NCBI GenBank assembly: GCA_963971305.1
Contig: OZ020306.1
Location: forward strand, 36,601,512 to 36,665,511
From: Arcuatula senhousia
Lineage: Eukaryota; Mollusca; Bivalvia; Mytilida; Mytilidae
DNA: 64,000 nt
Reading direction: 5' to 3'
Below the pieces are notes generated by a model, which was not told where the DNA came from, ran no database searches, and saw nothing but the letters and a program-made list of their open reading frames with translations. Position numbers and translations under genes: made by a program. This document shows, piece by piece, positions 1-11,600 of the stretch (positions are counted from its first letter, which is position 1; each line of letters begins with the position of its first letter).

Positions 1-715
1 GTTAATATTTATGCTTAAATGTATTAGTTAGGTTCAACATGCCTTATTAAAAGAAATAATAATCTCACTGCAGCTTGTGTATATTTTGGTGTCACTTTTT
101 TCTTATTGGATAAAATAAATTTCTTTTACGTTTCAGGAAAACAAATGCATGAGGAATAAAGCATCTTGGAGTACGATGATAAAAGAGACCATATCATTCT
201 ATATTAGTGACAAATATGAATGTAATTCTTGAAAATTTCAACTGAGATGGAATAGAAATGAAACTTAAATTGAGATTTACATGGAACCATTAGTGAGAAT
301 ATGTAGGATAAAGAGGAAATGGACTATAATTATTGACTGCACTTGAAACTTTTAACTGTGTTTGTGGAGTTTTTTCTTATAAAATATTCTATCTAAAAAT
401 ATTTTTGTTTTTCTTTTTCTTTTTGCAAGAAAGTTTCAGCTAAATGAACGCCCATTTATAGTGTATTCAAGACTTGTCAGAGACGATCTATCATGTCTAT
501 CTGGAAGATCTAAATGCCATTGCAAAGAGTATTCATTATGATATAGATAACATAACTGCTCTTATTAATTAAGATTAAGCAGTGACACCATGTAAATTTA
601 AAACCAGAAAGACATTCAAAAATGTTAAAAGACTTTTAAAAACTATCAAAAACGAAGATTTATGAAAAAAAAACCAATTTCATTAATCACATATAACTAG
701 AATCATCCCACCAGT
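1..715. other. No supported gene
   Basis: AT-rich sequence. One acceptor-like site (TTTCAG, 131-136) is followed by 31 open codons to a TGA at about 229, but the translation has no recognisable feature and the call is not made. Confidence 0.3.
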
Positions 716-721
716 TGTGAG

Positions 722-955
722 AGGGTGCTGGTAAAACATTAACAGAACGTAAATAAAACGTTCTTAAAACTATACATGAACCTCAAGAGGTAAAACAAAA
801 CCACCAGAAAACGTTCAGGGAACGATCCAATATAGTTCCGACGGAACGTTATAAGAACCGAAAATGGAGTCTACACTTTAACGTTCCTGTAATGTTATTT
901 CGGAACGTTCTAGAAACCATGAATGAACGTTATGGGTACCTTATTGGAACGTTAG
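722..955. repeat. Cluster of GAACGTT motifs
   Basis: In about 230 bp, GAACGT or its complement ACGTTC occurs near 745, 758, 811, 844, 881, 903, 925 and 947, with a GAACGA variant near 820, in both orientations. Spacings are irregular. It may be the remains of an internally repetitive transposon end. Confidence 0.55.
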
Positions 956-1095
956 TGCGTTTAGTGGGTATAGATCTAATTCCGTTGTCTGAATAAATTA
1001 GAATTCTTACGGAATACCAATGGCCTTTTATTATGGGGGTCGCACAAATAAATTGGAAGTTGAAGAAAAAATAAGAGGAACGAACAACAACAGCA

Positions 1096-1121
1096 AAAAA
1101 AAAACACACACACACACACAC
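1096..1121 (+). repeat. A-run and (CA)n microsatellite
   Basis: A run of A followed by about nine CA units. The minus-strand open frames here (Cys/Val runs) are its shadow. Confidence 0.8.
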
Positions 1122-1714
1122 AGAATGAAGGAACAAAATTACAATCAGCCACGCCGACTCGAGTCAGCAAATGGGTAAATTCAGGTGGTCCAGAGATGAA
1201 CCAGCATCGTTTCGAAATTATTTGGAAAAAACGTTTAACGAAACGGACAAAATGACATTACGTTACCAACAAGAAAATCTGAATTTATATATATAGAAAT
1301 GGATCCATTATTTAGGCAGGTTATTTGAACTAAATTAGCTTTCCAGTAAATGAGACAAGGTTGATATTGATTATATATAAAAAAGGTAGTATACCTGAGA
1401 TAATTAAACTAACTATTTAGTTTTAATTTTCTCAGGGTATACGGCCTATACTACCCACTACATGAACGGCGTTCGGAGAGCGTCGAATCTTTCAATATAA
1501 CATATTTTGCTAGTATTTGTCGTTTTACTTGCTACCATAAAATGAATCTAATAGAACTTTGGGAAATCTACGAATTTCTTATAGAAGTAGTTTTCCATCG
1601 AAATGAAATTGTCAATTGTCTCATTCCTTTTAGTTTTCTCTCTCTTATGGGCTCAAAATTATAGTGTATCAATGTGTAATAACGTCAAATCTAGTCGTTT
1701 TTCCTCCGAACCGG

Positions 1715-2049
1715 ACCAAAAATATCACCAGGGACGGAAGTAGATAGGGAAACAATATTCCGCCAAATAAAAGGAATTCCGAGTGACGCTACAGTAAGGT
1801 AAAATCTAGGCGAGTTCGAACAAAATCTCTTGGCGGAAAATATGGTCACGATCATATTTGAATTATTTTTTACTACGGAGATAGTAGCAAAAACGCACAT
1901 TTTTATATTAGGACCTGTTATGTGTACCATAGTTTTACAAAAAGACGTAACAGGATAAAATATATGTGGTTATTCAAATTCAATGATAAAATTGGTAAAA
2001 GGGGCAGAATATTGTCTCCCTTATCTACTTCCGTCCCTGGTGGTTTTGT
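1715..2049. mobile_element. Short inverted-repeat element (MITE-like), about 335 bp
   Basis: The left arm (about 1715-1763, containing CAGGGACGGAAGTAGATA) is repeated in inverse at about 2003-2049, with a few mismatches. No coding capacity inside. Structure fits a non-autonomous DNA transposon. Confidence 0.7.
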
Positions 2050-2840
2050 GGCTCACTTCGAATGAAAAAAGGTTAGATTTAAAGTCATTGTGCATTGTTA
2101 CACGATATATATATGTGATTTATTGCTAGATAAAACTGAAAGGATTAAGAAAATCACCAATATTTTACACAAAACCTTTAATTCTATGAGAAAATAGGGG
2201 GTTTTCCAAGGGTAAATTTTGCTCTATTTTTAGAACTGTCAAACATTCTTGCCTTGTGGAAATAGTATATAGACGAGTATGAAAATTTTTATATACACGT
2301 ATTAATAAAAAAAAATAATCCTGAACCTAAACGCCTGTGGATTTCGCGTTGTTTATTGTATTATTTATGATAATATATATCTTATTAAGGTACTTGTAAT
2401 TAGTCATGAGATACCCATTCCTACAGCTGTTTGGCTGTCTGACAATATTTCTAACCTTGCATGCACAACCTTTATTTTTCTAAGATCATGCAAGGAGTTT
2501 CCGAAACAAACGTCCTTATAATTATCTAATGAGAGCCACCACTGAAATTACAAAACTACCCAGGCATATTTGCGAACGCAACTTTGTCAACATCAGAGAA
2601 GCGTTTATTTTAGGAGGAAAAATTTAATGTTAAGATAAGAAGAAAAATAACATCGAAAAGAAAATTTGGCACGTGTGGAATTTTAAAATACTCAGCCAAA
2701 AACAATGTTTTTGATGTACTATGAGAATGAAAATGGCGAGCGTGTTTACACTTTGAAGGTGTGTGGAGTGTTTTAAAAATACTTATCTATATTTTCCAAA
2801 TGGTAGCAAAGGGGCATTTAGCCATTTAATATCTTATGGC
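2050..2840. other. No gene or clear repeat seen
   Basis: AT-rich sequence with no open frame, splice-flanked exon or obvious internal repeat. Confidence 0.3.
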
Positions 2841-3100
2841 TATACCACAGGGGCTTGTGTACAGTTAGTCCAAATAATTATGCCGTCTTGGAAGCCTTTT
2901 ATAATTTTTGACGTTTGGCTTCCTGCGACTCTGGGGATCTAAAAAAAGTCCAAATGATAAAAAACCCCAGAAAGACGTCATGATTATCTGGACTAGTGTA
3001 CAGTAAAAAAAATAAAAATCCCCCTATATACCCTTTCACGTGAAAGGGTATATAGGGGGATTTTTATTTTTTTTACTGTACACAAGCCCCTGTGGCTATA
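2841..3100. mobile_element. Nested inverted-repeat element with an 88-bp perfect palindrome
   Basis: Outer arms 2841-2865 and 3075-3100 are inverted copies differing by one base insertion. Inside the right part, 2996-3083 is a perfect palindrome centred on CAC/GTG at 3039/3040, including A8 and T8 tracts. The second arm of the palindrome overlaps the outer right arm. Likely a MITE with a self-duplicated end. Confidence 0.75.
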
Positions 3101-3157
3101 CTCAAAAGGCCATACACAAAAAAATTCTGAAGACACAAAAGTGAATCCTTTCGAATC

Positions 3158-4591
3158 CGGGTCCGTTCGCCCTAATTCGCGTTTGCCCTGGTACATGTTC
3201 GCCACTATTCACGTTCGCCATGGGTCCGTTCGCCCTATATATGCTAGGACTTTAGAAAAAGTACCAATTGCTTGAACAATCCCAAATTAGTGCAATTTTC
3301 AAGAATTATACTGAAGATTATAGTATGTAGTAGATCACGGAAAAATGTAAGCTGGCAACCGGCTCCCTACTGTTCAGATAAGAGCGGGGTACCAGCCTAG
3401 GAAAAATGACACTGTCGGGAAAACATAGTTGACCATATGAAAACAAACAATATGGGGCAACATAACTTCAACTGCTAGAAAACTTAAACAAATAAACAGA
3501 AGCACTAGCTTATGGCTATAGTGTAGATTTTTTAGAAAGCTATCTCGTGTACAAGTATACCATCATGAAAATATAAAAGAGCATACACCTCAAGCACGGG
3601 GATACGTTCAACTGCATCCACACAGCACATGAGACAAACTCTGCAAAAAATAGACCAGATTGAGATGTGGAATAAGTGTACGCGACACAACAAACATAAA
3701 CAAACAGCAATTCAAAAAATCACAACGGAAAACAGCAAGCAGTCTTCAACCTGACCATAGGTCACTGCTTACCGTCTTGCATTGGCCCAAGACTTGTGAC
3801 TTTCAGGCATTCCACAAGGTGCGATTTTTGGTCCTGTGTTTTTCGACTATAATTTTTATATAACGATCTCCCTGCAGACACAATAACCTCTGATTCCTAC
3901 GTTTTCTTTTTTCGCAAATGATACCAAAATATTCAGAATTATACAAACAGAATTGGAAAACCAACAAAAAACTTGAAAAACACGGAACAATGGAGCATGA
4001 CCTGGCTGCTCTAGTTCCACCAATCATGAAAATTAAACGTAATTTTGCACTCGTCATAATTACCTTAATTGTCATTTAATCTAATTAACTTTATAACCAA
4101 AGCCATACCCAAGCTGAGTACGCGTGGCCGTCTGATTAATGTTTTTACAACTGAAACCGTTAATCTCATTGTCTGACGATTTAATCATGTTAAAGCTAGA
4201 TGTTGATCGTCGCTTTTCGTTATTTTTATTTTTTTGTTTACTTTATTCTTAAAAATATCTGCTGCCTGCATATAAATGCAAATACATTTTAACATGTATA
4301 AGCCAACATACTTTGCATTATTAGTAATTAAAAAATTATATTCCTTCTCCAGTCAGGGGATTTCAATGTTCAATCTACCTCAAATGCATATGTATTTTAA
4401 AAATTTTTATCACTAATTTTAACTTTTTTCGTATTACAAAAACATCTTCTTGCATTTTAAACATACAAGTCTAATAAGTTGAAGTTTTAGTTGATGTTAG
4501 ACCACGTACGTTATCCTAATATATAATATAGGGCGAACGAACTCAGGCGAACGGACCCAGGGCGAACGTAGGTCAGGGGCGAACGGACCCG
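3158..4591. mobile_element. 1.4-kb element with GTTCGCC-repeat termini
   Basis: Left end 3158-3235 and right end 4532-4591 are inverted and each start with CGGGTCCGTTCGCC. The left end holds five GTTCGCC-like motifs (3165, 3181, 3197, 3213, 3228) at 15-16 bp spacing; the right end holds four in inverse (4532, 4546, 4561, 4578). The interior has no transposase frame and includes a copy of a dispersed repeat (3655-3870). Confidence 0.7.
3655..3870 (+). repeat. Dispersed repeat (SINE-like family), copy 1
   Basis: Begins TTGAGATGTGGAATAAG and includes a block ending near 'ttggcccaagac'. Similar sequence occurs at 8505-8660 and 38530-38720, with a fragment at 13449. No clear tRNA-derived head was identified, so class is uncertain. 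Confidence 0.5.
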
Positions 4592-5104
4592 ATACCCACA
4601 AAAGTCAAGATACATGTATATGAAACCCTGATCCAAATACGAAACACCCAATATACAAAACCAACTAACAATTTCAGGAACAAATGTGCATTTTTGTTTG
4701 TTTTTTTATTAAAGTAGTTATGATCAGACTACTCCCCCACAAATATTTTCATGTTTCCTGGAAATATCTTTGTTGGTCACAGCTTTGCTTTGTATAATTT
4801 GTTTTTATACGACTGCAAAATTTTTGCAATGTTATGAAACATGATTGATTGTCATGAAATTCTGATATGATGTTTGTAATCGGGTTGGTATTTTATTTGG
4901 GGGTTGTGACCCCTACCCTTTTAGAGAAAATGGCCATAAGGGGCTGAAACAGGTATATTGACAAAACTGTTTTAGAATGTTTATTATTCTATTTTGAAAA
5001 TTATTTTTTATTGAATTCCTTATTTAATTCTGTCAACTATTGCTCCAATACATTACTACAGGGGGACAAAAAGGGGCCACACCCAAAAATTGACTTTTTT
5101 ATTT

Positions 5105-5445
5105 GTGGTCCTATTTTCAAAATTGTTTTTTTTTCATTGGCATCCTTGTGAAAATCCCTGTCGTTTTATCAGATTTGCAGTATCTCTAACCATTTTTGAG
5201 AAATTAAGGGTCGAAGGAAAAAAAAACATCATGTTTAAAAGTTTGTCAAGGCAAACAGTTTTACACAAGAAATTTAGTTGTATTTTCGAAATAGTTTTTT
5301 CATTGGCATCCTTGTGTAAATCACTGTCTTTTTATTGAATCAGATTTGCAGTATCTCTAACCATTTTTGAGAAATTAAGGGTTGAAGGAAAAAAAAACAT
5401 CATTTTTAAAAGTTTGTCAAGGCAAATAGTTTTACACAAGAAAGG
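5105..5445 (+). repeat. Two-copy direct tandem repeat, about 171 bp period
   Basis: The block containing TTTGCAGTATCTCTAACC occurs at about 5174 and 5345, with the surrounding sequence also duplicated. The rest of 4592-6650 is AT-rich and shows no gene. Confidence 0.7.
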
Positions 5446-6339
5446 AGTATGTTCGGAAAGGGCCAAAAATGGGCCTAAATTTCAAATTCGAGACTGCTAC
5501 TAATAATGCTGCTAGAATGTCCATAAGGCTCTATACTTTATAAAATGTCATAAATTCTGCATGAATTGTTTACTCTTGTGAACAACCATGACAACAGGGA
5601 CCTTAAAAGTTAGTGAATTTCTGTAAAAATTGCTATTTTTTACATATTTAGCCTCTTTTTCTGTAAAAAATGATGAATATAATATTGGCCGCATATTCTG
5701 ACCAAAATTATTATTTGGTTAAAATATTCGCTTTTAGTCATATGTATTAAAGTAATAAATAAATCAACAAAAATCTATGTTGATCAGAGCATGCCGCCAC
5801 TTTTGATTTTGGCACAATAGTGGTGAAAAGCCCAGGTGAAAAATCGACAAAAATGAAGATTTTCCTATTTTTTCTAATATTTAGGGTGTCATAGAAGGAA
5901 ACAGCACAATTTTATCATTAGAAAACAAATATATTTGTTAAATATAGGTTTTCTGTGGGTTATTTCAAGCATTCATTTAGATTTCTGAAACATGCAAAAT
6001 CAGCCCAATTACAGGGCTGATTATGGGCCTTTGTGAACATACTCCTTTAGTTGTAGTGGGCCAGCCATTTGTTATGAAGTTTTAATAAAATGATTTATAT
6101 CCACTAAAGGAAGGTTGGTATTGTATTTGGGATTTGTGTTCAGTTTTATTGAGAAAACTGCAGATGCTAACAATGACTAATTAAGTGTCCAATTTGTGTC
6201 TTTTATTCTATTTTATCCATAATGGCATTCCTGTATGAATCAACAAAATTTGACTTCTATTGCTTCCATATGCATGCTTGTTGACATAAATTTCAAATTT
6301 TACCTTAATTGATCTTTGACATGCACATTCTATTACTGT

Positions 6340-6548
6340 AAACATACTTATTTTTTGGGGTATTTATTTTCACGAATTTAAAATTTCACCAAGGTTCAAG
6401 TATCTTAATTTCGCATATGCTGCTTATTATTCTATTAGTTTCATACATTTTATTTCATTTCGTGGGAAGTTAATTTGGCCAAAAATGCCTGACCGCCAAA
6501 TCCATGAAAATAAATACCTCACAAAAATAAGTATGTTAACAGTATCTG
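6340..6548. mobile_element. MITE-like element, diverged relative of the CTGTGGTTTCATT family
   Basis: Inverted ends around 'actgtaaacatactta' and 'taagtatgttaacagt', with a 'ttttcacgaa' / 'ccatgaaaa' interior like the copies at 21599, 29169, 33789 and 46513. Confidence 0.5.
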
Positions 6549-6652
6549 TAATTTTCCAGAATGGACCAAAGGTGTGTAACCTGTTTAAATTTCTACATCC
6601 AAATTAAACATTTTCATATTGAAATGTTAATGTTTTGATATTTATTTTACAG

Positions 6653-6793
6653 AAGACAGATCCCAATGGTAGACCTACCCTGTCAGCTCATCCTGCTAGG
6701 TTTTCCCCAGATGATAAATTTGCTAGACACAGAAATACCATCAAGAAAAGATTTGGAATTCACCCTACTCAACAGCCAAAACTTGTCATGTGA
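6653..6793 (+). CDS. 3'-terminal exon of an unrecognised gene
   Basis: After a TTTATTTTACAG acceptor the frame runs 46 codons to TGA at 6791-6793: it starts [18 protein letters not shown], continues [19 protein letters not shown] and ends TQQPKLVM. Composition and codon use look coding, and AATAAA hexamers follow at about 6904 and 6915, as for a terminal exon. I do not recognise the family. Upstream exons are not seen in 1-6652 and probably lie before the window; the frame assumes phase 0 entry. Confidence 0.6.
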   Translation, partial: KTDPNGRPTLSAHPARFSPDDKFARHRNTIKKRFGIHPTQQPKLVM

Positions 6794-6902
6794 AATTTGA
6801 TTGAACAAGTTGGACTATAGTAAAAGTCTTCAAAGTTCCTTTAAGAAATGGAAATGCCCAACAATATTGAAGACATGCCTAATGTACATATGTAGTATAT
6901 GT

Positions 6903-6920
6903 AAATAAAGGAAAATAAAA
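6903..6920 (+). terminator. Candidate polyadenylation signals for the exon at 6653-6793
   Basis: Two AATAAA hexamers lie about 110 and 120 nt after the stop codon, giving a short 3' UTR that would end just before the repeat element starting at 6971. Confidence 0.45.
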
Positions 6921-6970
6921 TACATGAAATATGTAGAATATTAAAATGCTGTTTTATTCATAAGTATTTT

Positions 6971-7031
6971 TAGCTCACCTGGACCGAAGGTTCATGTGAG
7001 CTATTACCATCACTTGGCGTCCGTCGTCGTC

Positions 7032-7064
<33 letters not shown>

Positions 7065-8474
7065 CGTTAACAATTTTTAAAAAATCTTCTTCTCTGAAAC
7101 TGCTGAACAGAATTTCTTCAAACTTGATATGATTGATCCTTAGGGTGTCCAGCACAAAAATTGTGTTCGGTATTTTGATCCGTCAAAAAACATGGCTGCC
7201 GTTGCTAAAAATAGACCAGGGGGGTCAGACTACTGTTTTTGGCTTGTAAATCAAAAAGTATAAGAGATAGATGAAATCTGATGCCACGCTGCTGCTTCAG
7301 CATCAAAAGCTCTACAAAAGTCTCCATTGAGTCGAAGTTGTCAGATGACCCCTTATGGGAGTTACGGCCCCTTAAAGGTGAAAAATAGCATTTTTTCATG
7401 TTTTTGGCCTATGGAATGAAAACTATTGCAGATAGAGAGAAGCTGTTGCTTGCTTAAATGTTCAGCTCATTTAGCTCTACAAAAGTCTCCATAAGGTCAA
7501 AGTTGTCAGATGACCCCTTATAGGGGTTATGGCCCCTTAAAGGCAAAAAACAGAGTTTTTGGCCTGTAGAATGAAAACTATTGCAGATAGAGAAAAGCTG
7601 TAGCTTGCTTAAATGTTCAGCTCCTTTAGCTCTACAATAGCCTCCATAGGGTCGAAGTTGTCAGATGACCCCTTATAGGGCTTACGGCCCCTTAAAGGCA
7701 AAAAATAATGTTTTTGGCCTATAGAATGAAAACTATTGCAGATAGAGAAAAGCTGTTGCTTGCTTAAATGTTCAGCTCATTTAGCTCTACACAAGCCTCC
7801 ATAGGGTTGAAGTTGTCAGATGACCCCTTATAGGGGTTACGGCCCCTTAAAGGCAAAAAATAGTGTTTTTGGCCTATAGAATGAAAACTATTGCAGATAA
7901 AGAAAAGCTGTTGCTTGCTTAAATGTTCAGCTCATTTAGCTCTACGCAAGTCTCCATATGGTCGAAGTTGTCAGATGACCCCTTATAGGGGTTACAGCCC
8001 CTTAAAGGCAAAAAATAGTGTTTTTGGCCTATGGAATGAAAACTATTGCAGATAGAGAAAAGTTGTTGCTTGCTTAAATGTTCAGCTCATTTAGCTCTAC
8101 AAAAGTTTCCATAGGGTCAAAGTTGCCAGATGACCCCTTATAGTGGTTACGGCCCCTTAAAGGCAAAAAAAAGTGTTTTTGGCCTAAAGAAAGAAAACTT
8201 TTGCAGATAGAGAAAAGATGTTGCTTGCTTAAATGTTCAGCTTAATTAGCTCTACAAAAGTCTTTTTAGGGTCGAAGTTGTCAGATGACCCCTTTAAGGG
8301 TTTATGGCCCTTTAAAGGTGAAAAATAGTGTTTTTTGCTTTGGAATGAAAACTATTGCAGATAGAGAAAAGCTTTTTATTGCTTAAACATTCAGCTCATT
8401 TAGCTATACAAAAGTCTTCAAAGGGTTGACATTAAGACCAGGTGAGCGATTCAGGCTCCTGGGAGCCTCTTGTT
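6971..8474 (+). mobile_element. Hairpin-ended tandem-core element, copy 1 (155-bp core units)
   Basis: One end is a foldback built on AGCTCACCTGGACC and GGTTCATGTGAGCT, followed by a (CGT)n tract at 7019-7064; the other is the hairpin AGGCTCCTGGGAGCCT then CTTGTT. The middle holds tandem units: the motif TTAGCTCTAC recurs at 7471, 7626, 7781, 7936 and 8091, an exact 155-bp step. No coding capacity. It resembles the tandem-core, Helitron-like non-autonomous elements known in bivalves; that class assignment is inference. Confidence 0.7.
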
Positions 8475-8504
8475 AGTATGTTGAAGTGACCTGTCAGATA
8501 GAAG

Positions 8505-8660
8505 GTTTTGAGATATGGAATAAGAGTATGCAACACGGCCCACATAAACAAGAGGCAACTTAAAAAAAAAAACACAAAAAAAGCCAGAAGCCTTTAACAA
8601 GGCCGGTAGGCACTGCTCGCTGTTTTGCAATTGGACCAAGGTAAAAATGAAATGCATAAA
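8505..8660 (+). repeat. Dispersed repeat (SINE-like family), copy 2
   Basis: Shares the GAGATATGGAATAAG start and the following Pro/Thr-like block with the copies at 3655 and 38530. Confidence 0.5.
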
Positions 8661-8737
8661 ATTCGAATCCAGTCCTGAAATAGTAATAGAAAGATGTGGT
8701 TTATTTGTTGTCAGTGCTCTGCATAATTTTTATACCC

Positions 8738-9720
8738 CGCCACAGGAAGTGGTGAGGTATTATGTTATACCCTCAGTTTCTTTCGGTGTCTGTCCGTCTG
8801 TTTCTTTTGAATTTTGTTGATTTAAAAAAAAATCAGTGACAGTAGTTAGCTGTATGGTACTTAAGACTTTAAGAAAAAATCTCGAAATAAGCTTTTAGGA
8901 ATTTTGAAGCTAATGTACATTGTAGTTGTGTTTATTATCTGGCTAGTAATTATTTTCCCCCATATCACTTTGATTGGGAGACATATTATTTTTATCATCA
9001 ATTGTCTGTCCATCCGCCAATAAGTTTGTCAGCACAACTACTGAACCAAACTGGTATATAGCAAGTGCAGCATATGTAGCATATATCTGTGAATTGCCAT
9101 CTGAGTTATGGCCCTTAGCTTTGAACTTAGAAATCTGCTGAAAATACTCTTTTATCATCTTGTTAGTGCAACTCCTTTGAAACCACTGTAGGGAATATGA
9201 CAAAACTTGGTATATACATGTAGTTAGTACACCATTATGTAGTTGTGCATAAAACCAGGGAATTGTGATCCTCAAATTCTTGTGGGAGTTATGGCCCTTA
9301 GCTATGAACCTAGAAATTTGCTGAATATCCTCATCTGTCATCTTGTTATTGCAACTGCAACACGGTTTACTGAAAATACATGTACTGTATGAATTTTTTT
9401 GAAACTTGGTATATAGTTAGTACACCATATGCAGTTGTGGGTATCACAAGAAAATTTTAATCCTCAAATTTCTGTGACAAGTATGGCCCTTTGTACTTGG
9501 AATTTGCTTAAAATCCTCACTTATCATTTATGATCTAATCATCTTGTCAGCACACAACATTTCTTAATCTACAGGACAGAATTTTATGAAACTTGGCATT
9601 TATGTACTTGTACATAATATCAGGAAATTATGATCCTTAAATTTTATTGAGAGAATAACAGACCTTTGAATTCAGAATTTTTTCGAAAAGTTTTTGAGTT
9701 ATGACCCCTTATATATGTTA
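8738..9720 (+). repeat. Repeat region starting 'taccccgccacaggaagtgg' with about 190-bp units
   Basis: The phrase 'gagttatggcccttagct' recurs at about 9103 and 9289 with similar flanks, and a third degenerate unit follows. The minus-strand 132-codon frame at 8943-9341 is a product of this repeat, not a gene. Confidence 0.5.
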
Positions 9721-10059
9721 ATTTGAAGTTTTATCCTTTTGTGAGCTTTCTCAAAATATAGTGTTAAAAATTTGTAAATTAAGTTAATGGCTGTTTTAAC
9801 AAAGTAAAATTCTGGGTTTTAAAATGATGATTGCTGGGCTAAAAGTAGGCAAAGAAATTCATTTTGTAATTTTTCTGAGAACTTCTAATCACAGCACATA
9901 ATAGTTGATATCCAGCTTCAGAATAGCATCCCATATTGTGGGATTCAATTTCAGGTCTCACTCACCTACTTTTTGTTTTACCAATTGCAGCCATTTTTCG
10001 ACTTCAGCTAGATTTTTGTGTTCAGTTACTAACATTTAAATCTTTTAAAGCTTCTTTTT

Positions 10060-11600
10060 TTCAACAAGAAAACTGTGAGCTAATGCTCATTGGTAATATC
10101 CTTGGTTTTACAATTATGCCTGCTATAAATACAAAGTTTTCAGCAAACAGGAAGTGAATATCTGATGGATCTAAAAAAAACATATCTCACAATAAATTAA
10201 GTCCATATAAAGACTGTTACAAACAAGAAATCTGTGAGCAAATGCTCACTAGTGATACATTTGCTTTCATAACTATGTCTTAAGTTAATTATTAAGTCAT
10301 TGTTAAACAGGAAGTAGATATCTGATGGATCGTACACATTTCCAACAAAACATCATTTTATGAAATATCACCTATCTGGAAGTAATAGTTGCAGAGACCT
10401 GCAGAGTCTGATGTGAAAATCAATATGCACAGTGGTGCATAAGTTGAGTTGCAGCATTTTACTAAACGAAAAGTAAAAGCATAAGTTGTTACAGGCATTA
10501 CATGCAAATTTAATATAGAATCTTATAGAGTTACTGTCAAGCAGTCACTTTAAGAGAAATTTACTGAATTTGTTTTGCTGACTTCAGTCTTGAGTGAAAA
10601 TTCCCCCAAATCACTAGGGTTCCTTCTCTCAAGATTGACAATATCCCAAAGTTTCTTAAAATTGGTGAAAACCCCATAGTTTCTTAAAATTGGTTGAAAA
10701 CATTTGAGTAATTGTCTGGAAAACACTTTTTTAAAGAAATAATTTTCTTACATTTTTCTGCTGTTGTCACCTTGACCTTGAACAGATTTGACCCAAAAAT
10801 CAAAAGGGTACCTTCTTTTATGATATGTTACAATATCCCAAAGTTTCATCAAAATCAGTTAACAACTTTTTGACTTATTATCCAGAAACAATGAATTCAA
10901 GAAATTTTCTAACCTTTTTCTGGCGCTGTGACCTTGACCTTGAAAGGATTAACCCTAAAATCAATGTTGTATGTTACAATTTTCCAAAGTTCCAGTGAAG
11001 TTGGTAGAAAACTTTTTGGGTTATTGTCCGAAGACTACTAATTAAAGAAATTTTCTAATGTTTTTCTGTCACTGTGACCTTGACCTTGAACTGATTTACC
11101 CTAAAATCACTAGGATTCCTCCTCTTAATGTATGTAGCAATATCCCAAAGTTTCATAAAGTCGGTTGACAACTATAATTTGAGTCATGGTCATGAAACCA
11201 CTAATTCAAGAATTTTTCTGTCCCTTTGACCTTGAACAGATTGTCTCTAAAATCAAAAGGGTTCCTCCTCTTATGATATGTAACATTATCCCAAAGTTTC
11301 ATTAAAATCAGTTCACAACGTTTTGAGTTATGGCCCAGAAACCACTGATTCAAGAAATTTTCCAACATTTTTCTGCTGCTGTGACCTTGACCTTGAACAG
11401 ATTAACCCTGAGATGGATAGCGTCCCTCCTCTTATAGTATTAAACAATATCCCAAAGTTTCATTAAAATCAGTTCACAACTTTTTGAGTTATGGTCCGGA
11501 AACCAATTGTTGATGCCCTCCCAGCATCATAACAATACCCAAGTCCAACTTTGTTGCAACTCAGCTAATCAAAAGTGTAACAGAATTTCAGCGTGATAGA
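10060..11600 (+). repeat. Degenerate tandem repeat, about 150 bp units
   Basis: Repeated blocks combine 'gtgaccttgaccttgaa', 'atcccaaagtttcat' and 'tttttgagttatggtc'. They occur near 10770, 10926, 11072, 11225 and 11381. Typical of non-coding dispersed repeats in molluscs; no open frame is kept. 11600-12650 shows further repeat fragments and no gene. Confidence 0.55.

Noticed and set aside
137..231. Possible terminal exon after TTTCAG
   Set aside because: 31 codons with no recognisable motif and no clear polyadenylation signal at a fitting distance.
930..1170. Minus-strand frames with Cys/Val runs
   Set aside because: Shadow of the (CA)n microsatellite.
8943..9341. 132-codon minus-strand frame
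   Set aside because: It is made of a repeated block found in a dispersed repeat; no domain is seen.
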